DNA of 64,000 nucleotides from Ruania alba (GTDB taxonomy: Bacteria; Actinomycetota; Actinomycetes; Actinomycetales; Beutenbergiaceae): positions 1,488,001 through 1,552,000 of the forward strand of contig NZ_FNTX01000002.1 in the NCBI RefSeq assembly GCF_900105765.1, given 5' to 3'. Below, piece after piece: positions 41,277 to 49,318 of this stretch. The position numbers and the translations under genes are program-made. Below the pieces are notes generated by a model. It worked only from the letters and a program-made list of their open reading frames with translations. It ran no database searches and was not told the origin of the DNA. The stretch's first letter is position 1. Each line of letters opens with the position of its first letter.

Positions 41277-42182
41277 TCAGCTCGGCGGCGTGATCTCCCG
41301 CACCGCGGCACGCAGCGACTCGATCATCTCCAGCGCCTGGTCGACGTTCGCGACCGGTGGCGGAACCGGCGACCACAGATCGTCCGCGTCGGTGACCGGT
41401 CGAGCGTCCCCGATGATGTCGTCGAGATCGGTCAGCAGCACCCCCTTGGAGGAGTCCCCGGCCAGGTTTGCCTGGATGACGGCCACGTCCAGTGGGGCGC
41501 CGGAGGCGATCAGGGTGGCGTTGCCGAACCTGGCCCCGTGCAGCACCGATCCCTGGATGATCATGCCGACGTGATCGAAGAGCTCGCGCAGCGTGGCGAG
41601 CTCGCGGCGGGTGAACTCCAGCTCCGGCCCGGCGACCGAGTTGATGACCAGCACGCCGCTCCCGGTGAGTGCCGCTCGCACGGCAGTGAAACACTCCCGC
41701 GACGTGAACGCCGCCGGGATCCGGTTCCCGGAAAAGATGTCCAGCACGACGGCGTCCAGGTCACCTTCGGTGGGTGCGTCCAGCCAGGTGCGGGCGTCAC
41801 TGACCTCGATTCGCGTGCCCGGAGGCGGCGGAAACCGGGACTCCACCAGTGTGACCAGCTCCGGCTCCAGCTCGATCACCACCTGCTCGGCCTCCGGCTG
41901 GCGGGCCGCGATCGCCCGCGGAAGGGTGAGCAGACTGCCGCCCAGATGCGCCGATCGGGCGGGGAGGGCGGCCCCCAGCGCGGCCAGCATCCAGCGCACC
42001 GACGTCAGCACCGGCGGAGCCGCCGGGTCCCCGACATGTGCCTGCCGGACCCCGTCGATGGTCAACGACCAGCCGGATTCGTCCCGGACGAGCCGCGCCT
42101 CGCTGCCATCGGCGAAGTGCACCGTCTCCACCGGGTGAGAACGGTCAGCATCCGCCTGGGACGGCGGTCCGGATGGGGACAT
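41277..42182 (-). CDS. Spermidine synthase-like methyltransferase-fold protein
   Basis: A 301-residue protein with the spermidine synthase/Rossmann fold: AHLGGSLLTLPRAIAARQ (cofactor loop), QVVIELEPELVTLVESRF, TRIEVSDARTWLD, then LDAVVLDIFSGNRIPAAFTSRECF. The aspartate after strand 4 is kept (VVLDIF), but the usual polyamine-binding signature is not obvious, so the reaction is uncertain; actinobacteria carry many such orphan relatives. The N-terminal beta region is shortened. It converges on the ABC exporter operon three bases away and diverges from the secretion locus. Confidence 0.82.
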   Translation of the reverse strand: MSPSGPPSQADADRSHPVETVHFADGSEARLVRDESGWSLTIDGVRQAHVGDPAAPPVLTSVRWMLAALGAALPARSAHLGGSLLTLPRAIAARQPEAEQVVIELEPELVTLVESRFPPPPGTRIEVSDARTWLDAPTEGDLDAVVLDIFSGNRIPAAFTSRECFTAVRAALTGSGVLVINSVAGPELEFTRRELATLRELFDHVGMIIQGSVLHGARFGNATLIASGAPLDVAVIQANLAGDSSKGVLLTDLDDIIGDARPVTDADDLWSPVPPPVANVDQALEMIESLRAAVREITPPS

Positions 42183-42277
42183 GTCCCCGATCTTGCCAGA
42201 GGCGCGAGCCGGTGCTGGGTCGGTACGGTGTGCCCTGGAGTGTGTGTGGCACCTGAACGAGCGGGGAGGAGCCCCAG

Positions 42278-43843
42278 GTGACGATCTGGGAGGTCGACGA
42301 CGACGACAAGACGATCGAAGGACTGGACGAGGACGGACGGCCCGATCCGGCCTATGCCGCTGCCCTCGGCCTGGTTCCCGCCCCGCTGCTGCGCCGCGCA
42401 GTGGCCGCGATCATCGATGCGGCGCTCTACCTGGTGCTCCAGGTGCCGTACTGGGTCTTCACGCTCCCGCTGCTGCTGAAGTACTTCACGGCGAGGATCA
42501 GCTGGTACGGGCTGATCAACCACCCGCAGTTCATCCTGGCCGTGGTGATGATGGGAATCTCGTTCCTGCTCAGCCTGGCCTACTGCATCGTGCAGATCGC
42601 GCTGCACGGTCGCAAAGGCTTCACGTTCGGCAAATCCATGCTCGGCCTGCGGTCGATCAACGTGAAGACACTGGAACGGCCCGGGTTCTTCCGGATCCTG
42701 CTCCGGTCGTTGGTGATCTGGCTGTCCGGGCTCGTGGTGATCGGTCCGATCCTGTTCTTGCTCTCGCCATTGTTCGACCCGGAGAAGCGCGGCCGTGGGT
42801 GGCACGACATGGTCGGCCGGAGCTGGATGGTGGACGTACGCAAGGGACTGCAGCCCTATGACGCCAAGCGGATCCGGATCGCCCGCAAGACGGTGATGGC
42901 CGAACCTGTCGCCCGGCCCAAGCCGATGCCGTCGCTGGCAACCCCGGCGGACGCCAGCCAGGAGCAGGCCTACCGTCCCGGAGCCCGGGTCAGTGCCGGG
43001 GTGCTCGGCATCGCGCGCCCCCATGGTGAAGGGCCCCGTCCGGTGGTGGGCCTCAGCGGTGCCGAAGAACCGGAGCCGGCGCCCGAGCCGACTGCCGCAC
43101 CCGTCCCCGGACGCCCGGTGATGGGCGCCTACCGGCGCTCCGCATCGGGCGAGGACCATCCCAGCGCGCCCGTGGGCAGCGGGCGTCCGGACCTGTCCAC
43201 CGGGCCCGCCCAGGCAGCACCGCCCGACGGCGTAGGGTCGCCTGCGCCTGCGCCTGCGCCTGCGCCTGCGCCTGATGAGCCGATGGTGACCGGAGTGCCC
43301 TGGACCTCCGGTCAGGCCTCCTCTCGACCTGGCCAGGGTGAGACGCCGGCCCCTGCCGGACCGGCCGCCGTCGAGAGTTCCTCGGAGGCTGCGCGGAACC
43401 AGGGCGCCCCGCCCGCGCAGGCTGCTGCCCCACCTGCTGCCGCCGGCCCTGTACCGGCGCAGGCGCAGGCGCACCCGCCGCACGGACCCCCCGTACCGCC
43501 GAGCCCCGCTGGTGCCGTCGGATTCGCGCTCGTGATCGATAGCGGTGCACGGGTGGTGATCTCCGGCGACGTCGTGCTGGGTCGGAACCCGGCACCGCCC
43601 GCGACCGCCCCCGGGGCGCAGGTGCATCCCATTCCTGACGACACACGCTCGGTCTCCAAGACACACGTCCTGGTGCGTGCCGTCGAGCACGGCGTGACCG
43701 TGATGGATCAGGGGTCCACCAATGGGACCTCGATCGTGCACAACGGTGTGGAGCGCGAGCTGCAGCCAGGGCAGCCAGGTCTCGCCGTGATAGGCGACAC
43801 GATACGGTTCGGGGAGAGAACTGCCGTGGTGGCACGGGCATGA
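42278..43843 (+). CDS. RDD-FHA membrane protein of type VII secretion locus
   Basis: A 521-residue protein in three parts. Residues 30-185 are an RDD membrane domain (LLRRAVAAIIDAALYLVL, FTFGKSMLGLRSINVKTLERPG, RGRGWHDMVGRSWMVDV). About 210 residues of Pro/Ala-rich linker follow, with a PAPAPAPAPAP run encoded by a hexamer repeat. Residues 415-521 are an FHA domain (VVISGDVVLGRNP, SVSKTHVLVRA, DQGSTNGTSIV), which binds phosphothreonine. The GTG start follows GGGGAGGA. It is first in the secretion operon, and phospho-dependent docking to the FHA-carrying motor or a kinase is likely. Confidence 0.92.
   Translation: MTIWEVDDDDKTIEGLDEDGRPDPAYAAALGLVPAPLLRRAVAAIIDAALYLVLQVPYWVFTLPLLLKYFTARISWYGLINHPQFILAVVMMGISFLLSLAYCIVQIALHGRKGFTFGKSMLGLRSINVKTLERPGFFRILLRSLVIWLSGLVVIGPILFLLSPLFDPEKRGRGWHDMVGRSWMVDVRKGLQPYDAKRIRIARKTVMAEPVARPKPMPSLATPADASQEQAYRPGARVSAGVLGIARPHGEGPRPVVGLSGAEEPEPAPEPTAAPVPGRPVMGAYRRSASGEDHPSAPVGSGRPDLSTGPAQAAPPDGVGSPAPAPAPAPAPDEPMVTGVPWTSGQASSRPGQGETPAPAGPAAVESSSEAARNQGAPPAQAAAPPAAAGPVPAQAQAHPPHGPPVPPSPAGAVGFALVIDSGARVVISGDVVLGRNPAPPATAPGAQVHPIPDDTRSVSKTHVLVRAVEHGVTVMDQGSTNGTSIVHNGVERELQPGQPGLAVIGDTIRFGERTAVVARA
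43241..43270 (+). repeat. Hexamer tandem repeat (CCTGCG)5
   Basis: Five exact CCTGCG units plus a partial sixth encode alternating Pro-Ala in the linker of the RDD-FHA protein. Unit length is a multiple of three, so slippage would change linker length without breaking the frame. Confidence 0.85.
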
Positions 43844-43883
43844 CCGCGGCTCGGGGAGAGACCTCAAGGTTGGGGCGTGAGGC

Positions 43884-45638
43884 GTGAAGGTCAAGCTGAC
43901 TCTGCATCGTGAGGGCGTGGCGCCCGCAGACATCGTGGTCACGGCGGACTCCACCGCCACGGCTGCGGACGTGGCCCGGTACATCGCCGAGTCGGACCCG
44001 GCCCGGACGATCATCGCCAGTGAGCAGGACGTGCTCACCCTCGCCGTGGCGCCCCCGACTGCCGACCGGTTCGAACCTCTGCAGCCGGACGTGCCGATCG
44101 GTGAGGCACCGATCGGTTCCGGTTTCGCGGCGTCCGTGCTCAACCTGGGTGAGCAGCAGACCGTCACCTCCTCGGCTAAGTCTCGCAACGCCGTCGGGGT
44201 CCTTCGCGCGACGGACGGACCGTTGCGTGGGCAGGAGTTCCCCCTCGCGATGGGGCACGCCTCGATCGGACGTGACCCGGCGAACGACATCGTGCTCGCC
44301 GACCCGATGGTCTCCAAGAAGCACGCCCGCATCGAGGTGAGCGGATACGTCGAACTGGTCGACCTGAACTCGGCCAACGGGGTGCTGGTCGACGGTGAAC
44401 AGGTGCAGCGCATCCGGCTGGTCCCCGGCAAGCCGTTCGTGATCGGCGGCACCACTCTGATGCTCTACCTCGCTGGCGACTTCGACGGCTCTGCCGAAGA
44501 TCCAGTGCTCGAACGCGGCGGCGGGCTGCTGTTCAACCGCAGCCCCCGGGTGGAAGTCCGCTATCCCGGAGTGGAGCACCCGCCTCCCCGGCTTCCCACC
44601 GAGACCGTCCAGAAGCTCTTCCCGTGGGTGATGCTGGTGGCGCCGATCCTGATGGCCGGGTCCATCTTCGCGATCACCGGCCGGGAACGGGCGCTGCTGC
44701 TCATCCTGATGACGCCGCTGATGGCACTCGGGAACTTCATCAACCAGCGCAACCAGACCGGTAACAAGCGCAATCACGAGATCATGCTCTTCGAGCGCCA
44801 GTACGAAGAGCTCGAGGAGACCCTGTACCGGGCCAAACCGGAGGAAGAGCAGGCGCGCAACGAGGAAGTGCCGCCGGTCGCGGAAGTGTTCGAGCATGCG
44901 ATGCGGCTGGGACCGCTGCTGTGGACCCGAAGACCGGAGCACTGGAACTTCCTCGCCCTGCGGATGGGACTGAGCAGGGCACCCTCACGCAACTCGATCG
45001 CCGACCGGGACTCCCAGGACGGCCTGCCCGAGTACATCCACCGGGTGGACCGGCTCAAGGAACGGTTCCGCTACGTCGACGACGTTCCCATCCTGGAGTC
45101 GCTGCGCGACGTGGGATCGGTCGGTGTGGCCGGTCCGACTGGGCCGGCGTCGGACGCCATGCGCGGGCTGGCGGTGCAGGTGCTGGGTCTGCACGCCCCG
45201 AACGAAGTGGTCGCCGTGGCGTTCACCGACGCGGAGTGGGCCGGCGAGCTCGAGTGGATCAAATGGCTGCCGCACACCACCAGTGAGACGAGCCCGTTCA
45301 AGGATCTGCCCTTGGCTGATTCCGCTCCGGCAGCGAACGCACTGCTCAGCTCGCTCGAGGAGTATGTGCTGCGCGGGGCATCTCGCGCGGACCCGCGGGG
45401 TCCGTTCAACGAGACCTGGAACCCGATGCACTACGGCACGAACGTGAACCGCGCCGCTGAGCAGATGAAGAAGGCCCCACCGATCAATGTGGTCGTCTTC
45501 GTGACCAACGACGCCCCCGTGGACCGGCCCCGACTCGTGCAGGCCCTGGAACGGGGGCTGACGTGGGTGTGCACGCCGTGTTCGTCTCACCCACCGTGGA
45601 GTCCTTGCCTGCTACCTGCCGCAGCTATATCGACGTGA
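43884..45638 (+). CDS. EssC-like secretion ATPase, N-terminal part (frameshifted)
   Basis: This frame encodes the N-terminal part of an FtsK/SpoIIIE-type motor. It starts with a ubiquitin-like region, then an FHA domain (residues about 110-200: HASIGRDPANDIVLADPMVSKKHARIEVSG, given in two runs HASIGRDPAND and VSKKHARIEV, then NSANGVLVDG), two adjacent membrane segments (FPWVMLVAPILMAGSIFAIT and ALLLILMTPLMALGNFI) and a coiled region. Sense ends at about 45557 in LVQALERG. One G missing from the run at 45553-45557 accounts for the break; restored, it reads ERGADVGVHAVFV and continues as the frame 45563-48433, giving about 1,516 residues. An N-terminal FHA plus two helices is the EssC/YukB layout of Firmicutes-type systems. 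Confidence 0.88.
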   Translation: MKVKLTLHREGVAPADIVVTADSTATAADVARYIAESDPARTIIASEQDVLTLAVAPPTADRFEPLQPDVPIGEAPIGSGFAASVLNLGEQQTVTSSAKSRNAVGVLRATDGPLRGQEFPLAMGHASIGRDPANDIVLADPMVSKKHARIEVSGYVELVDLNSANGVLVDGEQVQRIRLVPGKPFVIGGTTLMLYLAGDFDGSAEDPVLERGGGLLFNRSPRVEVRYPGVEHPPPRLPTETVQKLFPWVMLVAPILMAGSIFAITGRERALLLILMTPLMALGNFINQRNQTGNKRNHEIMLFERQYEELEETLYRAKPEEEQARNEEVPPVAEVFEHAMRLGPLLWTRRPEHWNFLALRMGLSRAPSRNSIADRDSQDGLPEYIHRVDRLKERFRYVDDVPILESLRDVGSVGVAGPTGPASDAMRGLAVQVLGLHAPNEVVAVAFTDAEWAGELEWIKWLPHTTSETSPFKDLPLADSAPAANALLSSLEEYVLRGASRADPRGPFNETWNPMHYGTNVNRAAEQMKKAPPINVVVFVTNDAPVDRPRLVQALERGLTWVCTPCSSHPPWSPCLLPAAAIST

Positions 45639-48433
45639 CGGCCGGTCTGGACGACGCGACCGTGGGTCTGGTGCGCAACGGTGACCGGTACGAGCACGTG
45701 GGTGTGGAGGGCGTCTCCAACGCGTACATGCACACCTTCGCCAAGCGCCTGGCGCCAGTGGTGGATGCGAGCACCGTGGTGCACGACGCCTCGGACATCC
45801 CGAACTCGGTCATGTTCCTCTCCCTGGTGGGTAAGGAGGTCGCCGAGGAGCCGCAGGGCGTGGTGGACCGGTGGCGACAGAACAACACCATCATCGATCG
45901 CTCCGACGCGCCCAGGCCCCGGCTGAAGAAGGCCGGCAACCTGCGCGCGATCATTGGTCAGGGCGCCAGCGACGCGATGACTCTCGACCTGCGCACGCAG
46001 GGACCGCACGCCCTGGTCGGTGGCACCACGGGGGCCGGTAAGTCCGAGTTCCTTCAGGCGTGGGTGCTCGGCATCGCCTCGGCGCACAGCCCGGATCGCG
46101 TGACCTTCCTGTTCGTGGACTACAAGGGTGGGTCCGCGTTCGCCGACTGCGTGGAGCTGCCGCACTGCGTGGGACTGGTGACGGACCTGAGCCAGCACCT
46201 GGTTCGCCGTGCACTGACCAGCCTCCGGGCCGAGCTGCACTTCCGGGAGCACCTGTTCAACCGGAAGAAGGCCAAGGACCTGCTGGAGCTGGAGAAGCGA
46301 CAGGACCCGGAGTGCCCACCGGCACTGGTGCTCGTGATCGACGAGTTCGCGGCGCTCGCCGGCGAGGTGCCGGAGTTCGTGGACGGGGTGGTCGACATCG
46401 CCCAACGCGGACGGTCCCTGGGCATCCACCTGATCATGGCCACCCAGCGCCCGGCCGGTGTGATCAAGGACAACCTGCGTGCCAACACCAACCTCCGGGT
46501 GGCGCTGCGGATGGCGGACGAGGCGGACTCCAAGGACGTCGTCGACGACCCGATCGCGGCGACGTTCCCACCGTCCATACCCGGGCGAGGGATCGCCAAG
46601 ACCGGACCGGGGCGTCTGGTGCCGTTCCAGTCCGCCTACGCCGGTGGCTGGACCACCGAGGACGAGGTGATCACTGCTGAGGTCAAGGTCGCCGAGCTGC
46701 GGTTCGGGTCCACCGCCGAGTGGGAACCGGAGCGTCCGCCGGAGTCGGACTCTCACGACGAGGACCTGGGCCCCAACGACCAGCGGCGTGTGGTGAACAC
46801 CCTTATCCGGGCCGCGGACGCCGCCAACCTGCCCGTGCCGCGACGACCGTGGCTGGACGACCTGCCGGCCGTGGTGGACGTGCGCGACCTGCCGGCCGAG
46901 GGAGACGGACGGGTGCTGCTGGGCCTGGCTGACCTGCCCGCGCACCAGCGGCAGGACCCGGTGTACTTCGCCCCCGACCGGGACGGGTCACTGCTCATCT
47001 TCGGCACTTCGGGTTCCGGGAAGTCCACCGTGCTGAAGACGCTCGCTACTGCCGCAGGGATGCGTCCCGACCTGGGCAGCACCGAGGTATACGGACTCGA
47101 CTTCGCCTCCGGTGCTCTCGGAGCGCTGGAGAAGTTGCCGCACGTGGGCTCGATCATCGATGGCGACGACGCGGAGCGGTTGCAACGGCTGATGCGTACG
47201 CTCGACGCCGAGTTGAGCCGCCGGTCGGACGCGTTCTCTGCGGCCAACGCGGCGAACCTCAGTGAGTACCGCGACCTGGTGGACCCGTCGATGTCACGGA
47301 TCATCCTGCTCATCGACAACTATCCGGACTTCAAGAAGGAATGGGAGATCACCTCGGCGCGGGCCCCCTTCTACCGCATGTTCATGCGCATCCTCGGTGA
47401 GGGACGCCCCTTGGGTGTGCACGCTGTGCTGACGGCGGACCGTGGCGGTGCTGTGCCCACGGCTGTGGTCTCGAATGTCTCCCGCAGGGTGATCTTGCGA
47501 CTGGCCGACCCGAACCAGTACTTCATGCTGGGAGCGCCGAAAGACGTGCTCGACGACCAGTCCGCCCCAGGGCGCGCGGTGGTGGACAAGAACGAGGTGC
47601 AGATCGCCGCGCTCGGTGGGTCCACCAACGTCGCGGAACAGACCAAAGCGCTCGAGGAGCTGGCCGCAGGCCTGCGCGAGCGCGGCGTACCCGAGGTGCC
47701 GGAGATCGGCGCGCTGCCGACCCGGATCGACGCAGCGCAGCTGCCGGACTCGGTGGACGGTATGCCCGCGATCGGGATCGCAGACGACACGCTCGCTCCC
47801 CGCGGTTTCGACCCGATCGGGTCCTTCGTGATCACCGGACCACCTCAGTCGGGCAAGACGAATGCTCTGCGGGCGTTCGTCACCGCGGTGGAGCGATTCG
47901 ACCCGGAGGTGAAGCTGTTCCACCTGGGCAACCGGCGGGCCCAGCTCACCGAGTTCCGTGACTGGGTCCGCAGTGCTGTGCGGCCCGACGACGAGAAGGA
48001 ACTGGTGACCGAGCTGACCGATATCGTCGCGGACGAGAGCGTGCCAGGGCGGATCATGATCGTGGTGGAGGACATGCCGCACCTCGCGGACGGTCCGGCG
48101 GACCGGCCGATGCGCGCGCTCCTGCAGGCGATCAACAACAGTGACCACCTCCTGGTGGGGGAGGCCGACATCACCCGCGCCGGTGGCGGTTCCGGTGTGC
48201 TCGGTGAGTGGAAATCGCCTCGCCAGGGGATCGCCCTCAAGCCGGACGCCTATGACGGAGACACCTTGTTCAAGGTGCCGTTCGGGCGCGTCAAGCGCAC
48301 GGACTTCCCGGACGGACGCGGGATCTTCGTGCAGGCGGGCAGGGCCGTGACCATGCACCTGCCGTGGGTCGACGAGGGTCGCTCGGACCGCCGTCGGACC
48401 CGGCGCTCCCCCCGTGCCGAGGCGGCGCAATGA
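45563..48433 (+). CDS. EssC-like secretion ATPase, C-terminal part with three P-loop domains
   Basis: A 956-codon frame continuing the preceding one. Three FtsK/SpoIIIE ATPase domains are visible. The first has Walker A VGGTTGAGKSEFLQ and Walker B LVLVIDEFAALAGEVPEF, followed by HLIMATQRPAGVIKDNL. The second has FGTSGSGKSTVLKTLA and IILLIDNYPDF. The third has ITGPPQSGKTNALRA and IMIVVEDMPHLA. The motor sits at the inner membrane and drives export of WXG100-type substrates, which bind the last domain. In the second and third domains the Walker B acidic residue is followed by N or D rather than E, suggesting weak hydrolysis there, as in EccC. The GTG at 45563 is only the first start in the frame; the real start is 43884. 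Confidence 0.9.
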   Translation: MGVHAVFVSPTVESLPATCRSYIDVTAGLDDATVGLVRNGDRYEHVGVEGVSNAYMHTFAKRLAPVVDASTVVHDASDIPNSVMFLSLVGKEVAEEPQGVVDRWRQNNTIIDRSDAPRPRLKKAGNLRAIIGQGASDAMTLDLRTQGPHALVGGTTGAGKSEFLQAWVLGIASAHSPDRVTFLFVDYKGGSAFADCVELPHCVGLVTDLSQHLVRRALTSLRAELHFREHLFNRKKAKDLLELEKRQDPECPPALVLVIDEFAALAGEVPEFVDGVVDIAQRGRSLGIHLIMATQRPAGVIKDNLRANTNLRVALRMADEADSKDVVDDPIAATFPPSIPGRGIAKTGPGRLVPFQSAYAGGWTTEDEVITAEVKVAELRFGSTAEWEPERPPESDSHDEDLGPNDQRRVVNTLIRAADAANLPVPRRPWLDDLPAVVDVRDLPAEGDGRVLLGLADLPAHQRQDPVYFAPDRDGSLLIFGTSGSGKSTVLKTLATAAGMRPDLGSTEVYGLDFASGALGALEKLPHVGSIIDGDDAERLQRLMRTLDAELSRRSDAFSAANAANLSEYRDLVDPSMSRIILLIDNYPDFKKEWEITSARAPFYRMFMRILGEGRPLGVHAVLTADRGGAVPTAVVSNVSRRVILRLADPNQYFMLGAPKDVLDDQSAPGRAVVDKNEVQIAALGGSTNVAEQTKALEELAAGLRERGVPEVPEIGALPTRIDAAQLPDSVDGMPAIGIADDTLAPRGFDPIGSFVITGPPQSGKTNALRAFVTAVERFDPEVKLFHLGNRRAQLTEFRDWVRSAVRPDDEKELVTELTDIVADESVPGRIMIVVEDMPHLADGPADRPMRALLQAINNSDHLLVGEADITRAGGGSGVLGEWKSPRQGIALKPDAYDGDTLFKVPFGRVKRTDFPDGRGIFVQAGRAVTMHLPWVDEGRSDRRRTRRSPRAEAAQ

Positions 48434-48470
48434 CCGCTCGGCAACACCCTGTCGAGGGTGAACAGACTCG

Positions 48471-48488
48471 ATGGGGACCCCTCCCCAT
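48471..48488 (+). terminator. Short hairpin after the secretion ATPase gene
   Basis: ATGGGGA (48471-48477) and TCCCCAT (48482-48488) form a perfect 7-bp stem with a CCCC loop, 38 bases after the stop codon. It separates the long message of the motor from the promoter of the WXG100-like gene. Confidence 0.5.
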
Positions 48489-48516
48489 TGAGCCCGGGAT
48501 GACCCTTCCATAGAGT
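48488..48516 (+). promoter_or_regulatory. Promoter of the WXG100-like gene
   Basis: TTGAGC (48488-48493) and TAGAGT (48511-48516) are separated by exactly 17 bases, an unusually good vegetative promoter for this genome. Transcription would begin near 48523, about 50 bases before the ATG at 48574. Confidence 0.7.
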
Positions 48517-48573
48517 CTTTCCTGGGTGATCCAAGTAGGGGCCCGAATCCGATACGTAGGAAGGTTGGGATCG

Positions 48574-48861
48574 ATGACCGACTTCGGTGCAACGTACGAC
48601 GAGATGGAGTCGTGCGCCGACAAGCTGGACGACGGCAAGGACAGCATCGACTCGGCACTCGAGGAGTGCCAGGGATATGTCGACGAGCTCGTCGAGGATG
48701 GCTTCAAGACCGAGAAGGCGTCCGGCAAGTTCAAGGACGGCTACGACGAGCTCACCACGGGCCTCAAGGATGCGTCTGAGGGTGTGAACGACATGGCGCA
48801 GGCCCTGCGTGACATGGCGCAGTCCATCCGCGACCTGGACGACCAGCTCGCCGGCGGCTGA
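48574..48861 (+). CDS. WXG100-like secreted protein
   Basis: A 95-residue helical-hairpin protein, MTDFGATYDEMESCADKLDD then a turn and ASEGVNDMAQALRDMAQSIR. The central turn, EDGFKTEKASGKFKDGYDEL, lacks the W-x-G itself but has the DGF-T-KAS-F pattern shared by a group of actinobacterial WXG100 relatives. It is probably the main small substrate of the locus, exported by the EssC-like motor as a dimer. AGGAAGG precedes the ATG, a strong promoter lies upstream, and a strong hairpin follows the stop, consistent with high separate expression. Confidence 0.88.
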   Translation: MTDFGATYDEMESCADKLDDGKDSIDSALEECQGYVDELVEDGFKTEKASGKFKDGYDELTTGLKDASEGVNDMAQALRDMAQSIRDLDDQLAGG

Positions 48862-48877
48862 GCACGCTCGAGCAGGG

Positions 48878-48915
48878 AACGGTGGGGACCGGGTGTGTAC
48901 CCAGTCCCCACCGTT
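48878..48915 (+). terminator. Long hairpin after the WXG100-like gene
   Basis: AACGGTGGGGAC (48878-48889) and GTCCCCACCGTT (48904-48915) form a perfect 12-bp stem. It extends through one mismatch to GGGT/ACCC with a GTGT loop. It starts 16 bases after the stop codon. It probably stops most transcripts and so keeps expression of the downstream genes lower. Confidence 0.75.
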
Positions 48916-48981
48916 TCCAGGCCCGCTGGTGGTGCAGTGGGCACCGTCAACTGATCCAGGACAAGGTGAAGGAACCACGCC

Positions 48982-49281
48982 GTGGCAGACATCTATCTCT
49001 CCCTCGACGAACTCAAGACGGCCAATGAGCAGCTGACGAACATCGTCGAGGAGTTCGAGAACGCTGTGAGCAGGTCCGAAGCCCTGGAGCGTGCCATCGG
49101 TGCACCGTTCGGGAACAGCGACCTGCGGGAGAAGGCCGAGGACTTCGAGACGCGGTGGGACGTGAAGCGGGACAAGCTCAAGGAGGGCCTGAGCGATGTC
49201 CAGAAGCACCTCAAGGGCGTGATCGACGGCGTGGAGGATTGGGACGCCGAGATGGCCGTCAAACTGGAGCCCGAGGAATAA
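48982..49281 (+). CDS. Small helical protein of the secretion locus
   Basis: A 99-residue all-helical acidic protein: YLSLDELKTANEQLTNIVEE, then a middle region with NSDLREKAEDFETRWDVKRD and a second helix SDVQKHLKGVIDGVEDWDAEM. The size, two-helix plan and TRWD...K pattern around the turn fit a WXG100-superfamily partner or chaperone, and the position beside the WXG100-like gene supports this. The start is GTG with GAAGGAA upstream. No other family is recognised. Confidence 0.8.
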   Translation: MADIYLSLDELKTANEQLTNIVEEFENAVSRSEALERAIGAPFGNSDLREKAEDFETRWDVKRDKLKEGLSDVQKHLKGVIDGVEDWDAEMAVKLEPEE

Positions 49282-49318
49282 GGCCGGGCGACCTCAAGGA
49301 CTTTTAGGAGCACCGTTC

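Noticed and set aside
43241-43274. Possible CRISPR-like or minisatellite array
   Set aside because: The units are six bases without spacers and lie within a Pro-Ala linker; it is a coding hexamer repeat.
42062-44455. A 797-codon open frame antisense to the RDD-FHA and motor genes
   Set aside because: Its translation is low-complexity (Arg/Gly/His runs) with no domain, and the opposite strand carries clear RDD and FHA domains. Long antisense frames are common at this GC content.
45553-45557. Programmed ribosomal frameshifting in the motor gene
   Set aside because: No slippery heptamer with a stimulatory structure is seen, and two other genes in the window have comparable homopolymer-linked breaks, so an indel is the simpler reading.
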